NCBI RefSeq assembly: GCF_050459865.1
Contig: NZ_JBCMNM010000017.1
Span: 1 to 64,000 of the forward strand
Reading direction: 5' to 3'
Length of the DNA: 64,000 nt
Origin: Rummeliibacillus pycnus_B
GTDB taxonomy: Bacteria > Bacillota > Bacilli > Bacillales_A > Planococcaceae
The notes under the pieces were generated by a model, which was not told where the DNA came from, made no database searches, and saw only the letters and a program-made list of their open reading frames with translations. The translations under genes were made by a program, and so were the position numbers. Positions within the stretch are counted from its first letter, which is position 1; every line of letters begins with the position of its first letter. Shown piece after piece: positions 36,015-44,493 of the stretch.

Positions 36015-37091
36015 ATGGCTTTAATGATTATTACAGGTTTACTTTGTGGGGCAGCATTAGGATTCGTTTTACAGAGAGGAAGATTTTGTTTAACTGGTGG
36101 TTTCCGTGATATGTATCTTGCAAAAGATAATCGTATGTTTTATGCACTTTTATTAGCTATCGCAATTCAAAGTGTAGGTGTATATGCGTTAATTCAATAT
36201 GGATTGTTACAATATGAAGCTGGAACTTTTTCTTGGGTTGCCGTTGTTCTTGGATCATTCATCTTCGGTATAGGGATTGTACTTGCTGGGGGTTGTGCAA
36301 CAGGAACTTGGTATCGAGCAGCAGAAGGATTAATTGGTAGTTGGATTGCACTTATTTTCTATATGATTACAAGCGCTATTATGAAATCTGGGGTGCTATT
36401 ACCAGCAAATGAAAGATTGTCATCTATTCAAGTTCACAATAATTCAATTCCAGCAACTTTTGGGTTGAATGTATGGGTATTTATCGTTATTTTGGTTGCA
36501 ATTGTAGCAATAATCATGATTAAAGAAGCAAGAAAGCCAAAAGTTGTTATTCCATCCTTAAAACCTAAGAAAACTGGAATTGCACATCTATTATTTGAAC
36601 GTCGCTGGAATCCATTTTTCACAGCATCACTAGTGGGAGTAATTGCGATTATCGCATGGCCATTAAGTGAAGCAACTGGGCGTAATGCTGGTTTAGGGGT
36701 TACTACTCCATCAGCTAATATCGTTCAATATTTAGTAATTGGAGATAAATCTTATTTAAACTGGGGCGTATTCTTAGTTTTAGGTATTTTCATTGGTTCA
36801 TTTATTGCTGCTAAAGCTAGCAATGAATTCCGATTACGTGTGCCAGATGTAAAAACAATCGTTTCAAGTCTATTTGGTGGTATCTTCATGGGGATCGGAG
36901 CAAGTCTAGCAGGGGGATGTACGATTGGAAATGGTCTTGTAAGTACAGCCATGATGACTTGGCAAGGCTGGATCTCACTAGCATTTATGATTTTAGGTGT
37001 TTGGACAGCATCATACTTTGTATTCGTAAGGCCAAGAGTAAAAAAACAAGCAGTAGCGAAACGTGCAGTCAGTCCAGCATCATCACATTAG
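36015..37091 (+). CDS. tsuA: TsuA-family thiosulfate transporter (YeeE/YedE)
   Basis: 358-residue polytopic membrane protein with about nine to ten helices. The paired Gly-Cys motifs GGCATGTWYR (about 94-103) and GGCTIGNGL (about 302-310), plus FCLTGGF near the start, are the conserved cysteine sites thought to relay thiosulfate. A TusA-like protein follows 12 bp later, the usual tsuA-tsuB pairing. GAGGTGA precedes the ATG. Confidence 0.9.
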   Translation: MALMIITGLLCGAALGFVLQRGRFCLTGGFRDMYLAKDNRMFYALLLAIAIQSVGVYALIQYGLLQYEAGTFSWVAVVLGSFIFGIGIVLAGGCATGTWYRAAEGLIGSWIALIFYMITSAIMKSGVLLPANERLSSIQVHNNSIPATFGLNVWVFIVILVAIVAIIMIKEARKPKVVIPSLKPKKTGIAHLLFERRWNPFFTASLVGVIAIIAWPLSEATGRNAGLGVTTPSANIVQYLVIGDKSYLNWGVFLVLGIFIGSFIAAKASNEFRLRVPDVKTIVSSLFGGIFMGIGASLAGGCTIGNGLVSTAMMTWQGWISLAFMILGVWTASYFVFVRPRVKKQAVAKRAVSPASSH

Positions 37092-37103
37092 GAGGAATAA
37101 AGA

Positions 37104-37328
37104 ATGGCAAAAGTATTAGAAACAATGGGGCAAGTTTGTCCTTTTCCATTAATTGAAGCAAAAAATGCAATGGAAGAAATTATATCCGGTGAAGATTTAA
37201 TTATTAACTTTGATTGTACTCAAGCAACAGAAAGTATTCCAAGATGGGCTGCTGAAGAAGGTCATAAAGTGACAAACTATGAACAACTAAGCGAAGCGTC
37301 TTGGACAATTACAGTTCAAAAGAAATAG
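37104..37328 (+). CDS. tsuB: TusA-like sulfurtransferase TsuB
   Basis: 74-residue SirA/TusA-fold protein with the persulfide-forming Cys in GQVCPFPLIEAK (CPxP motif, residues 12-15). It is thought to take sulfur from the partner transporter TsuA. TTAGGAGGA is its ribosome site. The C-terminal DCTQATESIPRWAAEEGH block is typical of the YeeD type. A terminator follows. Confidence 0.9.
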   Translation: MAKVLETMGQVCPFPLIEAKNAMEEIISGEDLIINFDCTQATESIPRWAAEEGHKVTNYEQLSEASWTITVQKK

Positions 37329-37349
37329 AGATTTATTATCGATAAAAAT

Positions 37350-37394
37350 AAAAGACAATGCTTGCTTGAATATTAGCGTGGCAGTGTCTTTTTA
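37350..37394 (+). terminator. Terminator of tsuAB
   Basis: AAAAGACAATGC / GCAGTGTCTTTT with one internal mismatch and a 19-base loop, then TTAATTT. Confidence 0.7.
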
Positions 37395-37475
37395 ATTTGT
37401 GATTTTTAACATTTACTTTTGGTATCTACGTAGGGAAGTGGAAATTGTTCCGAAGAAATTTATTTTATCAAAAAA

Positions 37476-37501
37476 GGAACATCATCATTTGATGATGTTC
37501 C
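37476..37501 (-). terminator. Terminator of tRNA-Lys
   Basis: Perfect 11-bp hairpin GGAACATCATC / GATGATGTTCC ten bases past the tRNA end; minus-strand tail TTTTTTG. Confidence 0.9.
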
Positions 37502-37511
37502 TTTTATAATA

Positions 37512-37585
37512 TGGGCGTAGTGGGGGTCGAACCCACAACCCCCTGATTAAGAGTCAGGTGCGCTAGCCAATTGCGCCATACGCCC
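37512..37585 (-). tRNA. tRNA-Lys (anticodon CTT)
   Basis: All arms fold: acceptor GGGCGTA/TACGCCC, D-stem GCGC/GCGC, anticodon stem CCTGA/TCAGG with loop CTCTTAA giving CTT, T-stem GTGGG/CCCAC with loop TTCGACC. The discriminator is A, and CCA is not encoded. It reads AAG codons. It has its own promoter and terminator, and its 3' end marks one border of the 33.7-37.5 kb islet. Confidence 0.95.
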
Positions 37586-37605
37586 GTTGCGTTATGACAT
37601 AAATT

Positions 37606-37634
37606 ATCATAACGCTATATTCTTATAATGTCAA
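37606..37634 (-). promoter_or_regulatory. Promoter of tRNA-Lys with a dyad over the -10 region
   Basis: On the minus strand: TTGACA (37629-37634), 17-bp spacer, TATGAT (37606-37611). A perfect 9-bp inverted repeat (GCGTTATGA / TCATAACGC, about 37589-37614) covers the -10 and the start region. Confidence 0.85.
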
Positions 37635-37829
37635 GAGGGGAACTAGGATATTATCTATGTTCTTTTTGATGTTTATTTTTTTAGAAAAAGTCTTTAATGT
37701 CTTTATTTTATTTTTGTAAGTATTTTTTGTATTCCGAATATGAGATTTCCCCAAAAAAATCTTAGCCATTTCTCTTTGAAAATGTTGAATTAGTTTAAAA
37801 GAACGGCATTAATTCAAAATAACAAAATT

Positions 37830-37852
37830 GCTCACCCAAATTAAAGGTGAGC
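37830..37852 (-). terminator. Terminator of the CarD-like gene
   Basis: GCTCACC / GGTGAGC with a nine-base loop; minus-strand tail AATTTTG. It is the weakest of the convincing terminators here. Confidence 0.6.
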
Positions 37853-37890
37853 TTTACTGAAAATAGATATAGAAATCTAACAGGAGAGTA

Positions 37891-38391
37891 TTACAAGGAA
37901 AGATTCATTTCTTTAAGAGCTAACGCCTCAATAGTTGCCGGAGTTGTTTGTAATGCAACTGCCATTTCTGCAAATAGTGTATGTTGAATAAATTCAAGAA
38001 ACTTATTGTCTTGATTGGAAAGTTTCCTTTCTAAAAGTGCAAATTCAGATTTCTTTCGTAAAAGTGTAATCAATAAACTGACAATGTCATAACGATTACC
38101 ATTATTGATCGTATTTTCAAACATTCGTACTCGATTTGAGTTGTTATCGATCCAATCTACACCTTTACTTGAAAATTGTTTAATCAATGCTTTCGATTCT
38201 TGGGCGTTAACTAAAGGCATGAAGCAACTTTCTGCACTATCTACCGGAATTCGAATAATTAATCCTTCTTTGTCAATCGGATGAAGAACATAATATAATT
38301 TTGTATGATCATTGAAAGTACTTTCACTTACCTCATCAATATGACAAATTCCATGTGACGAATAAATAATCAAATCACCATTAGAATACAT
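37891..38391 (-). CDS. CarD-like / CdnL-TRCF-RID domain regulator
   Basis: 166 residues. The N-terminal 60 residues (FSNGDLIIYSSHG-type start, then YYVLHP and IRIPVDSAE) form a CarD/CdnL RNA-polymerase-interacting domain; the rest is a helical domain. Such proteins bind the RNA polymerase beta subunit and stabilise open complexes. AAGGGG precedes the ATG. Its promoter (TTGACA at 38461-38466, 18 bp, TATACT at 38437-38442) overlaps two palindromic operators shared with the divergent MarR gene. Confidence 0.83.
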   Translation of the reverse strand: MYSNGDLIIYSSHGICHIDEVSESTFNDHTKLYYVLHPIDKEGLIIRIPVDSAESCFMPLVNAQESKALIKQFSSKGVDWIDNNSNRVRMFENTINNGNRYDIVSLLITLLRKKSEFALLERKLSNQDNKFLEFIQHTLFAEMAVALQTTPATIEALALKEMNLSL

Positions 38392-38411
38392 TTTAACTAC
38401 CCCTTAATTGT

Positions 38412-38432
38412 ATTGTCAACTTAGTTGACAAT
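38412..38432. promoter_or_regulatory. Palindromic operator 1 (MarR/CarD-like intergenic)
   Basis: Perfect 10-1-10 palindrome ATTGTCAACT-T-AGTTGACAAT at the predicted transcription start of the CarD-like gene. It also supplies a TTGACA to the MarR side. Confidence 0.75.
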
Positions 38433-38460
38433 ATTAAGTATAGCCTTATTAGTAGTATAG

Positions 38461-38478
38461 TGTCAATCAAGTTGACGA
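38461..38478. promoter_or_regulatory. Palindromic operator 2 (MarR/CarD-like intergenic)
   Basis: TGTCAATCAAGTTGACGA has the same GTCAA/TTGAC half sites and spacing as operator 1. It contains the -35 of the CarD-like gene. Centres are 47 bp apart. Confidence 0.7.
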
Positions 38479-38532
38479 TTTAGGCATGCTATTATAAAGT
38501 GTATTCATTAGAAATGATAGGAGTGAACTACC

Positions 38533-38967
38533 TTGTGTAGTCAATTAGAAGAACTTGATGTACTAGATTTATTGAGTAAACGGCACATGAACTTAAGAAA
38601 GAAAGTAGAGAGTATGTGGAATGCTGCAAACAAAATTAAGATTTCAAATTCTGAATGGTATGTTATTTCGCATACATACAAACAACAACCAACGATTGCT
38701 ACTGTTACGAAACAGGTAGATATTACACGCCAAGCAACTCATAAATTAATTAAAGGACTAGAGCAAAAGGGCATATTAGAAATTCATAATGCTTTGCATA
38801 ATAAGAAAGATAAGTGTGTCACTTTAACAATCTATGGGGAATCCATGTATGAAGAATATACAAAAATAAAAAACGAGTTAGAATCAGATATTTGTCACCA
38901 TATCGGAGAAGAACAATTACAGCTCCTTAAATCGATAATAAGTAGTGATTGGGGAATAGAAGACTGA
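38533..38967 (+). CDS. MarR-family transcriptional regulator
   Basis: 144 residues with a winged helix: helix-turn-helix about residues 55-80 (TVTKQVDITRQATHKLIKGL), then the wing KKDKCVTLT. The start is TTG behind AGGAGTG. Divergent from the CarD-like gene across a 141-bp region with two palindromes, so it probably represses that gene and itself. The ligand is unknown; a Cys near the N-terminus (Cys2) and Cys98/Cys126-type residues could allow redox sensing, but this is speculative. Confidence 0.88.
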   Translation: MCSQLEELDVLDLLSKRHMNLRKKVESMWNAANKIKISNSEWYVISHTYKQQPTIATVTKQVDITRQATHKLIKGLEQKGILEIHNALHNKKDKCVTLTIYGESMYEEYTKIKNELESDICHHIGEEQLQLLKSIISSDWGIED

Positions 38968-39029
38968 TAAAATGAATTTTCAGCTAGTCGGTAACCTTTT
39001 CCTGGTGGAATAAAAGAACTTTTATAAAA

Positions 39030-39424
39030 AAAGATCGAAATGGTGATAAAGCAATTGTTGAAGCTACTCCAACAAAAATAGTAATAAGAAGAGAGCCAGA
39101 ATTATTATCTTGTGTAAACCATTTCCAAGAACAAGTACTTGAACAGAACAATAGACAGTCATTGATAATTCCATTAAACGAAATAATTTTAGACAAAGCT
39201 TTTGAGATAATTATTTAACTCATAGCAAAATGTTCAACAATTTTGTAAATAGTGAATCACCATTATTTTTCACTGATTATGATGATTTATTTGGAATACT
39301 CAATACGTTTTCATATTCCTTTAAGGGCTAAAGAATTTTAACAATTATTGCTTGAGGTGAAGAAATCTTAGATTATGATTTTAATGAGTGGGTTATGGGA
39401 AATGATATAAAAGAAGTGTTTTAA
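39030..39424 (+). pseudogene. Decayed C45-family acyltransferase/hydrolase gene (3' part)
   Basis: Three collinear pieces of a peptidase-C45 / acyl-CoA:6-APA acyltransferase-like protein remain. KDRNGDKAIVEATPTKIVIR opens the first (frame ends at TAA 39216). After a frame change comes DYDDLFGILNTFSYS, then GEEILDYDFNEWVMGN ending at TAA 39422; two in-frame stops split these last two. The 5' half with the Cys nucleophile is missing. Identification rests on the DxNGxxAIVEATP and DYDxxFGTL family patterns. Confidence 0.72.
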
Positions 39425-39603
39425 CTGGAATTGTTTAAAATAAACAATACTATTATTGAATAGGTGCTATCTATTAATCTATTGAATATTAAATAGAATT
39501 TCAAACGGAAACTTCATGTAAATCAATCGATAATCTAGGTTTATTTATTTTGCTTTTACGAAGTAAACTATATAATAAGGGTACGAATAGGAGGTTTTAC
39601 AAC

Positions 39604-40767
39604 TTGGAAAATTTTACTTATTGGAATCCTACAAAACTTATTTTTGGTAAAGGACAACTTGAAGCTTTAAAAACAGAAATCCCAAATTACGGGAAAAGGG
39701 TATTGTTAGTATATGGTGGCGGCAGTATTAAACGAAATGGTTTATATGAACAAGTTACAAAACTATTGGATGAAATGGGTGCAGAAGTATTTGAATTATC
39801 AGGGGTGGAACCAAATCCTCGTCTTTCAACAGCAAAAAAAGGAATTGAAATCTGTAAATCAGAAAATATTGATTTTCTTTTAGCAGTTGGCGGAGGCAGT
39901 GTGATTGATTGTACAAAACTTATTGCTGCTGGAGCAAAATATGACGGAGATGCATGGGATTTAGTGGTGAAAAAAGAAGTTGCTACGGAAGCTTTACCAT
40001 TTGGTACCGTCTTAACTATTGCTGCAACAGGTTCTGAAATGAACGCCGGATCAGTAATTACGAATTGGGAAACACAAGAAAAATATGGTTGGGGTAGTAG
40101 CGTAACATTCCCACAATTTTCAATTCTAGATCCAGTAAATACATTTTCACTTCCAAAAAATCAAACAATTTATGGAATAGTTGATATGATGTCACATGTC
40201 TTTGAGCATTACTTCCACCTTGAAGAAAACACGCCATTCCAAGATCGTATGTGTGAATCGTTACTAATTACGATTATGGAAACTGCTCCTAAACTTCTTG
40301 ATGATCTTGAAAACTATGAATATCGCTCCATCATTATGTATAGCGGAACAATGGCTTTAAATGGAATTTTAAATATGGGTTATGCAGGAGATTGGGCTAC
40401 TCATAATCTGGAACATGCCGTATCTGCTGTATACGATATTCCACATGGTGGTGGATTGGCGATTTTGTTCCCACATTGGATGGAACATAATTTAAAAATG
40501 AAACCTTTTCGTTTTAAACAGTTAGCTGAGAGAGTATTTAACGTTGATTCACAAGGTAAGAGTGACGAAGAAGTTGGCTTAGAAGGTATTCAAAAATTAC
40601 GTGAGTTTTGGAATAGTATTGGTGCGCCTTCACGATTAGCTGATTATGAAATTGATGACAGCAAGTTAGAACTAATGGCTGATAAAGCGATGATTAATGG
40701 TGAATTTGGCCGATTTGCGAACCTTAATAAACAAGATGTATTAGACATTTATCGTTCTTCATTATAG
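39604..40767 (+). CDS. Iron-containing alcohol dehydrogenase (BdhA/YugJ type)
   Basis: 387-residue NAD(P)H-dependent group III alcohol dehydrogenase, probably butanol dehydrogenase-like. GGGSVID is the nucleotide loop; His ligands for Fe/Zn lie in HVFEHYF and HGGGLAILFPHWM. The TTG at 39604 is chosen because AGGAGG is nine bases upstream; an in-frame start at 39550 lacks a ribosome site. Length equals Bacillus YugJ. Monocistronic with a terminator. Confidence 0.93.
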   Translation: MENFTYWNPTKLIFGKGQLEALKTEIPNYGKRVLLVYGGGSIKRNGLYEQVTKLLDEMGAEVFELSGVEPNPRLSTAKKGIEICKSENIDFLLAVGGGSVIDCTKLIAAGAKYDGDAWDLVVKKEVATEALPFGTVLTIAATGSEMNAGSVITNWETQEKYGWGSSVTFPQFSILDPVNTFSLPKNQTIYGIVDMMSHVFEHYFHLEENTPFQDRMCESLLITIMETAPKLLDDLENYEYRSIIMYSGTMALNGILNMGYAGDWATHNLEHAVSAVYDIPHGGGLAILFPHWMEHNLKMKPFRFKQLAERVFNVDSQGKSDEEVGLEGIQKLREFWNSIGAPSRLADYEIDDSKLELMADKAMINGEFGRFANLNKQDVLDIYRSSL

Positions 40768-40791
40768 AGGATAAAGTTAAATTTCATTGAT

Positions 40792-40826
40792 GCCGTTGAG
40801 AATAAAAGTTGCTCAGCGGCTTTTTT
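40792..40826 (+). terminator. Terminator of the alcohol dehydrogenase gene
   Basis: GCCGTTGAG / CTCAGCGGC (one wobble) and six Ts. Confidence 0.9.
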
Positions 40827-40928
40827 AATAAAATCGTCTCTCTATTGCAAATTCGTTGCGTTCCATCATAAAATACTGAATAATCAATTAATAATTAAAT
40901 AGAACAAAGGAAACAAGAGGTGATACGA

Positions 40929-41897
40929 ATGAGACAAAAGGATGTATTAGATTCGGAAAAAGTAATTTTGCCTATTCCTTATGATTTGCGAAGCGTGAAT
41001 AGTTATCTAATTGAAGAACCATCTGGATTGACAATCATTGATACGGGCGATTTTTCGGATGAGGCAATTAGTTTATGGAAAGAGATTATTGGTAATCGCA
41101 AAGTTTGGCGGGTAATTATTACACATTTGCATATTGATCATTTTGGTTTAGCGAGCTGGTTTAAAGATTTTTATGGGGCAGAGATATGGATGTCTGAGAG
41201 GAGTCATGAACAACTTAAGAAAAGAAAGCATTTGCTTGAAAAAGGAATTTTCTATGATGATAATCTGTCTTTTTTAAGTGATTACGGCTTTAAGCATAAT
41301 ACAAAATTACCTACAAACTTAAGTCCAAATGTGTCTTTTCAATTTTCACCTGATTATTTGTTTACTGAGCAGTTTTTCATAGAAGGAGATTCTTATGTAT
41401 TACGACCAATTTGGACACCAGGTCATTCCTTCGATCATTATTGCTTATATGAAGAAAATACTGGGGTTCTTTTTTTAGGTGATCATTTGCTAGAAAACAT
41501 AAATCCGATTGTGTTGCCAGCAACTGATTTTCAAAATCCTCTAGCATCTTATCTAACTTCATTTGATCAAATATTACAATTAGTTGTATCAGAAGCATTA
41601 CCAGGACATGGTGACAATATCAAAAATCTTGTTGAACGAGTCGAACTATTGAGAAATCATTATCATAATAAGTGTAAACAAATAATTGATTCGATTCCAA
41701 AATCGGGAGCAACACCCAAAATGATCACAGCAAAAGTATATGCACATAAACCACCAGAATTAAAAAATGCATCGTTTATTCAAGTAATTACATATTTACA
41801 TTACTTGGTTGATAAAGGATATTTGAAACGTCAATCAACTGATAACGGTTATGTATTTTTTAAAACGGATGTTGTCGTGCAATCTAATTTTATATAG
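40929..41897 (+). CDS. MBL-fold metallohydrolase
   Basis: 322-residue beta-lactamase-fold hydrolase. The zinc motif THLHIDH is at residues 60-66; further ligands are in TPGHSFDH and LGDHLL, and PGHGD follows. A C-terminal extension of about 90 residues looks like a winged helix (AKVYAHKPPELKNAS), as in thioesterase or glyoxalase-II-like proteins. AAGAGGTGA places the start at ATG 40929 rather than the GTG three codons earlier. The substrate is unknown. Confidence 0.9.
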   Translation: MRQKDVLDSEKVILPIPYDLRSVNSYLIEEPSGLTIIDTGDFSDEAISLWKEIIGNRKVWRVIITHLHIDHFGLASWFKDFYGAEIWMSERSHEQLKKRKHLLEKGIFYDDNLSFLSDYGFKHNTKLPTNLSPNVSFQFSPDYLFTEQFFIEGDSYVLRPIWTPGHSFDHYCLYEENTGVLFLGDHLLENINPIVLPATDFQNPLASYLTSFDQILQLVVSEALPGHGDNIKNLVERVELLRNHYHNKCKQIIDSIPKSGATPKMITAKVYAHKPPELKNASFIQVITYLHYLVDKGYLKRQSTDNGYVFFKTDVVVQSNFI

Positions 41898-41915
41898 CAG
41901 TTTATCTATCAAAAA

Positions 41916-41962
41916 AAGCTTCATTATTAGTAAGTTCTATTACCAATAACGAAGCTTTTTCT
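41916..41962 (+). terminator. Terminator of the MBL gene
   Basis: AAGCTTC-ATTATT...AATAAC-GAAGCTT stem and TTTTCTT. Confidence 0.85.
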
Positions 41963-42166
41963 TATGAACTGAAGATTGAAAGCCTAATGTAATAATCATT
42001 TCTTGAAATGAGTAAACCGGAAGTTATTGGAATACTAATTTTTAGAGTACAAATTCTGTCTTACTCGAATTGAAAACAGATTCACTTTCTTGTCTCGAAT
42101 GCCTCATTTTCAAAGCAGAAGTCTTCCAATTAGACACTTTCAATTCATTGTTTAAGAAATGGGGGA

Positions 42167-42817
42167 TTATTTGTTTTCAAATTCTTCTTTATTGAACACT
42201 TCAACATCGACTAACCGTGCACCTACTTTATGAAGGGTGTTTTCAATGTCCTTAACAGTTTGACTGGTTGCGCCTTTAGTCAAGGTTACAATAACTCTTC
42301 TCAAATACCAGTCGTTATCATCGAGTGAGAATACACAATGAACTGGCCATTTTTTCTTAATAAGATTAAGTGTTTTAGAAAGAATCCCTTCTGCGTCTGG
42401 AAGTGCAATCGTTAGTGCACAGCTTCCGGTTTTGTAACCCCATGCTTCTTCAAGTAATTCGAATACTTTTGAATGGGTAAGGATTCCAGCAAACTTACCA
42501 TTTTCATCTAGCACCACAAGGTAAGGAAGACTTTTGATAGTAAAAAACACATGATAAAATGAACTTTCTTCATGTATAGTTTCATCTTTATCAATAGCTA
42601 GTTCAGCTATAGGCACGTCGAGAAAATTATGTTCTTGTTGATGTTCTAATATATCCACTTTGTATGCATTACCAACGTAATATTCTCCAGCAGAATCAAG
42701 AATAGGGATACATCTATAACCAGATTCATTAAGCTTTTCTAATACTTTAGAAGAAAGATCTGATTCTTTACATGTAACTACTTCGCTCTTTTTCACATAT
42801 CTTTGTTTAACAATCAT
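42167..42817 (-). CDS. CBS-pair protein with C-terminal ACT-like domain (CbpA/AcuB-like)
   Basis: 216 residues. Two CBS motifs (about 1-60 and 75-130) are followed by a region like an ACT domain (CALTIALPDAEGILSKT). This layout and length resemble Listeria CbpA, a cyclic di-AMP-binding protein, and AcuB-type proteins. Ligand binding is inferred. AAGGAGG fixes the start at 42817; the longer frame to 42883 has no ribosome site. No terminator is clear; bases 41963-42166 hold nothing recognisable. Confidence 0.78.
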   Translation of the reverse strand: MIVKQRYVKKSEVVTCKESDLSSKVLEKLNESGYRCIPILDSAGEYYVGNAYKVDILEHQQEHNFLDVPIAELAIDKDETIHEESSFYHVFFTIKSLPYLVVLDENGKFAGILTHSKVFELLEEAWGYKTGSCALTIALPDAEGILSKTLNLIKKKWPVHCVFSLDDNDWYLRRVIVTLTKGATSQTVKDIENTLHKVGARLVDVEVFNKEEFENK

Positions 42818-43305
42818 ATTAAACCTCCTTCTAAAAATATCCATGCATTTAATTAAATAGTTAAATATTTTATGGAAAAACAATGGGAACTCTGTGTATA
42901 AAATAAAAATGCATGATAGCTATGATATATATGTTTCAATTAAATCTTTTATTCATTGGAATCGTTTAACAATTAGTTAAAATTTCATTTCGTTTGCTCC
43001 AATAAGATGAATTCAAAAATCAACAGAGCCATAAAATCATGAGAATTTGGATGAATTATTAATAATTAAAAAAATTGTATGAATAGATAAATAGGGTGGA
43101 CGAAATATTGAAGAAAAATATGCAACTAAAAAACAGAATTACAACAAAAGAAAAGGATGTGTAGTAGGAATGGTATTCCATTTTTGAAAGTCAATAATTA
43201 TTGTTAAGTAAAATTGTGTTAAATGATATTATTGTGTTTGCTGTACAAAATTTTCTACTTTATGTAAAATTGTTATAGATTTACCTTTTGGGAGGATGGG
43301 ATGAA
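42818..43305. other. Gene-free divergent interval
   Basis: About 490 bp, AT-rich. An 18-codon frame from a TTG at 43107 behind GGGTGGA is seen but has no further support. I see no repeat or RNA fold. Confidence 0.4.
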
Positions 43306-44286
43306 ATGGTGAAGGAAAATGTAAAAAAACAATTAGCTTCATTAGAATTACCTGTTATTGCCGCACCAATGTTTTTAGTATCTGGCATTGAACTTGTAGT
43401 GGAAGGATGTAAATCAGGGGTGGTTACAACTTTTCCGTTATTAAATGCTAGATCTTCGGCAGCTTTAGAGGAATGGATGCAAGCAATTACTTCGCAATTA
43501 GCAGAAGCAAAGAAAACAAATCTTAAAGTTGCCCCTTGGGGAGTCAATCTAGTAGTTCATAAGACAAATGATCGGTATAATGCGGACGTTGAATTAATCA
43601 AAAAATATCAACCTCCAATTGTCATTACATCGCTTGGTAAACCAACAGATATTGCAAAAATCGTACATGAATATGGTGGATTAGTATTTGCTGATGTGAT
43701 CAGTGTTAAACACGCTAAGAAAGCAATGGAAGCTGATATAGATGGTCTCGTACTTGTATGTAATGGGGCAGGTGGCCATGGCGGTACACTGCATCCAATG
43801 GCATTCATCCATGAAGTAAAGCAATTTTTTGATGGATTAATTATTTTATCAGGAGCCATTTCCCATGGACAAGATATATTGGCTTCACAAGTAATGGGGG
43901 CAGACCTAGCATATATGGGAACTCGATTTATAGCAACAGAAGAGTCAATGGCGAGCAATGAATACAAAAATATGCTTTTAGATGCAAATGCAGGAGATAT
44001 CATTTATACGGATAAGCTTAGTGGTGTGAATGCTAACTTTATCCTACAAAGTCTTCTAAAAGCAGGGTTAGATCCTAATAGTTTACAAAAGCCTGAACAA
44101 CTTGAAATTGTTCATAAAGCAGAGGATGAAGCCAAAGCTTGGAAGGATATTTGGAGTGCAGGCCACGGAGTTGGAGGCATTCATGAAATATTACCAGTTG
44201 CAGAGCTTGTTGAAAAGCTAACTGAGGAGTATGAAGAAAGTATTCAAAATGTAGTAGAAAAGCAGAACAAGAAAATTAAATTATAA
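43306..44286 (+). CDS. Nitronate monooxygenase (NPD/FabK-like)
   Basis: 326-residue FMN-dependent TIM barrel. VIAAPMFLVSG at the N-terminus, CNGAGGHGG with the FMN/active-site His, and MGADLAYMGTRFIATEES in the C-terminal phosphate-binding region fit the 2-nitropropane dioxygenase family. It oxidises alkyl nitronates such as propionate-3-nitronate. GGAGG ten bases upstream picks ATG 43306 over a TTG at 43288. Monocistronic. Confidence 0.9.
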   Translation: MVKENVKKQLASLELPVIAAPMFLVSGIELVVEGCKSGVVTTFPLLNARSSAALEEWMQAITSQLAEAKKTNLKVAPWGVNLVVHKTNDRYNADVELIKKYQPPIVITSLGKPTDIAKIVHEYGGLVFADVISVKHAKKAMEADIDGLVLVCNGAGGHGGTLHPMAFIHEVKQFFDGLIILSGAISHGQDILASQVMGADLAYMGTRFIATEESMASNEYKNMLLDANAGDIIYTDKLSGVNANFILQSLLKAGLDPNSLQKPEQLEIVHKAEDEAKAWKDIWSAGHGVGGIHEILPVAELVEKLTEEYEESIQNVVEKQNKKIKL

Positions 44287-44300
44287 GTAAGAATAGAAAA

Positions 44301-44343
44301 AAGTAGCCTTAGGTCGAAAAATGGACTTCAGGCTACTTTTTTT
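44301..44343 (+). terminator. Terminator of the nitronate monooxygenase gene
   Basis: AAGTAGCCT / AGGCTACTT with a 20-base loop and a T tract. Confidence 0.88.
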
Positions 44344-44386
44344 ATGTGCATGAGAAAGTAATCTTTAAATCATATTTTTATTATAG

Positions 44387-44405
44387 ACCTCGATAGTCTA
44401 TATAA
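44387..44405. repeat. 19-bp dispersed repeat, copy 2
   Basis: Identical to 23736-23754. Here the flanks add a TATAGAC / GTCTATA inverted repeat around CTCGATA. Confidence 0.5.
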
Positions 44406-44493
44406 AATAAAAAATATTGCAACTAAGAACAAAAATGAAATGAAGACCAAATAATTTACCCCATAAAATAATATTTGGGTTAATGCAAAATAT

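Noticed and set aside
38984..39196. 70-codon minus-strand frame
   Set aside because: It is the antisense of the C45 pseudogene fragments, which give a better protein match on the plus strand.
43107..43163. 18-codon frame from TTG behind GGGTGGA
   Set aside because: Too short, no conservation visible, lysine-rich composition expected by chance in AT-rich DNA.
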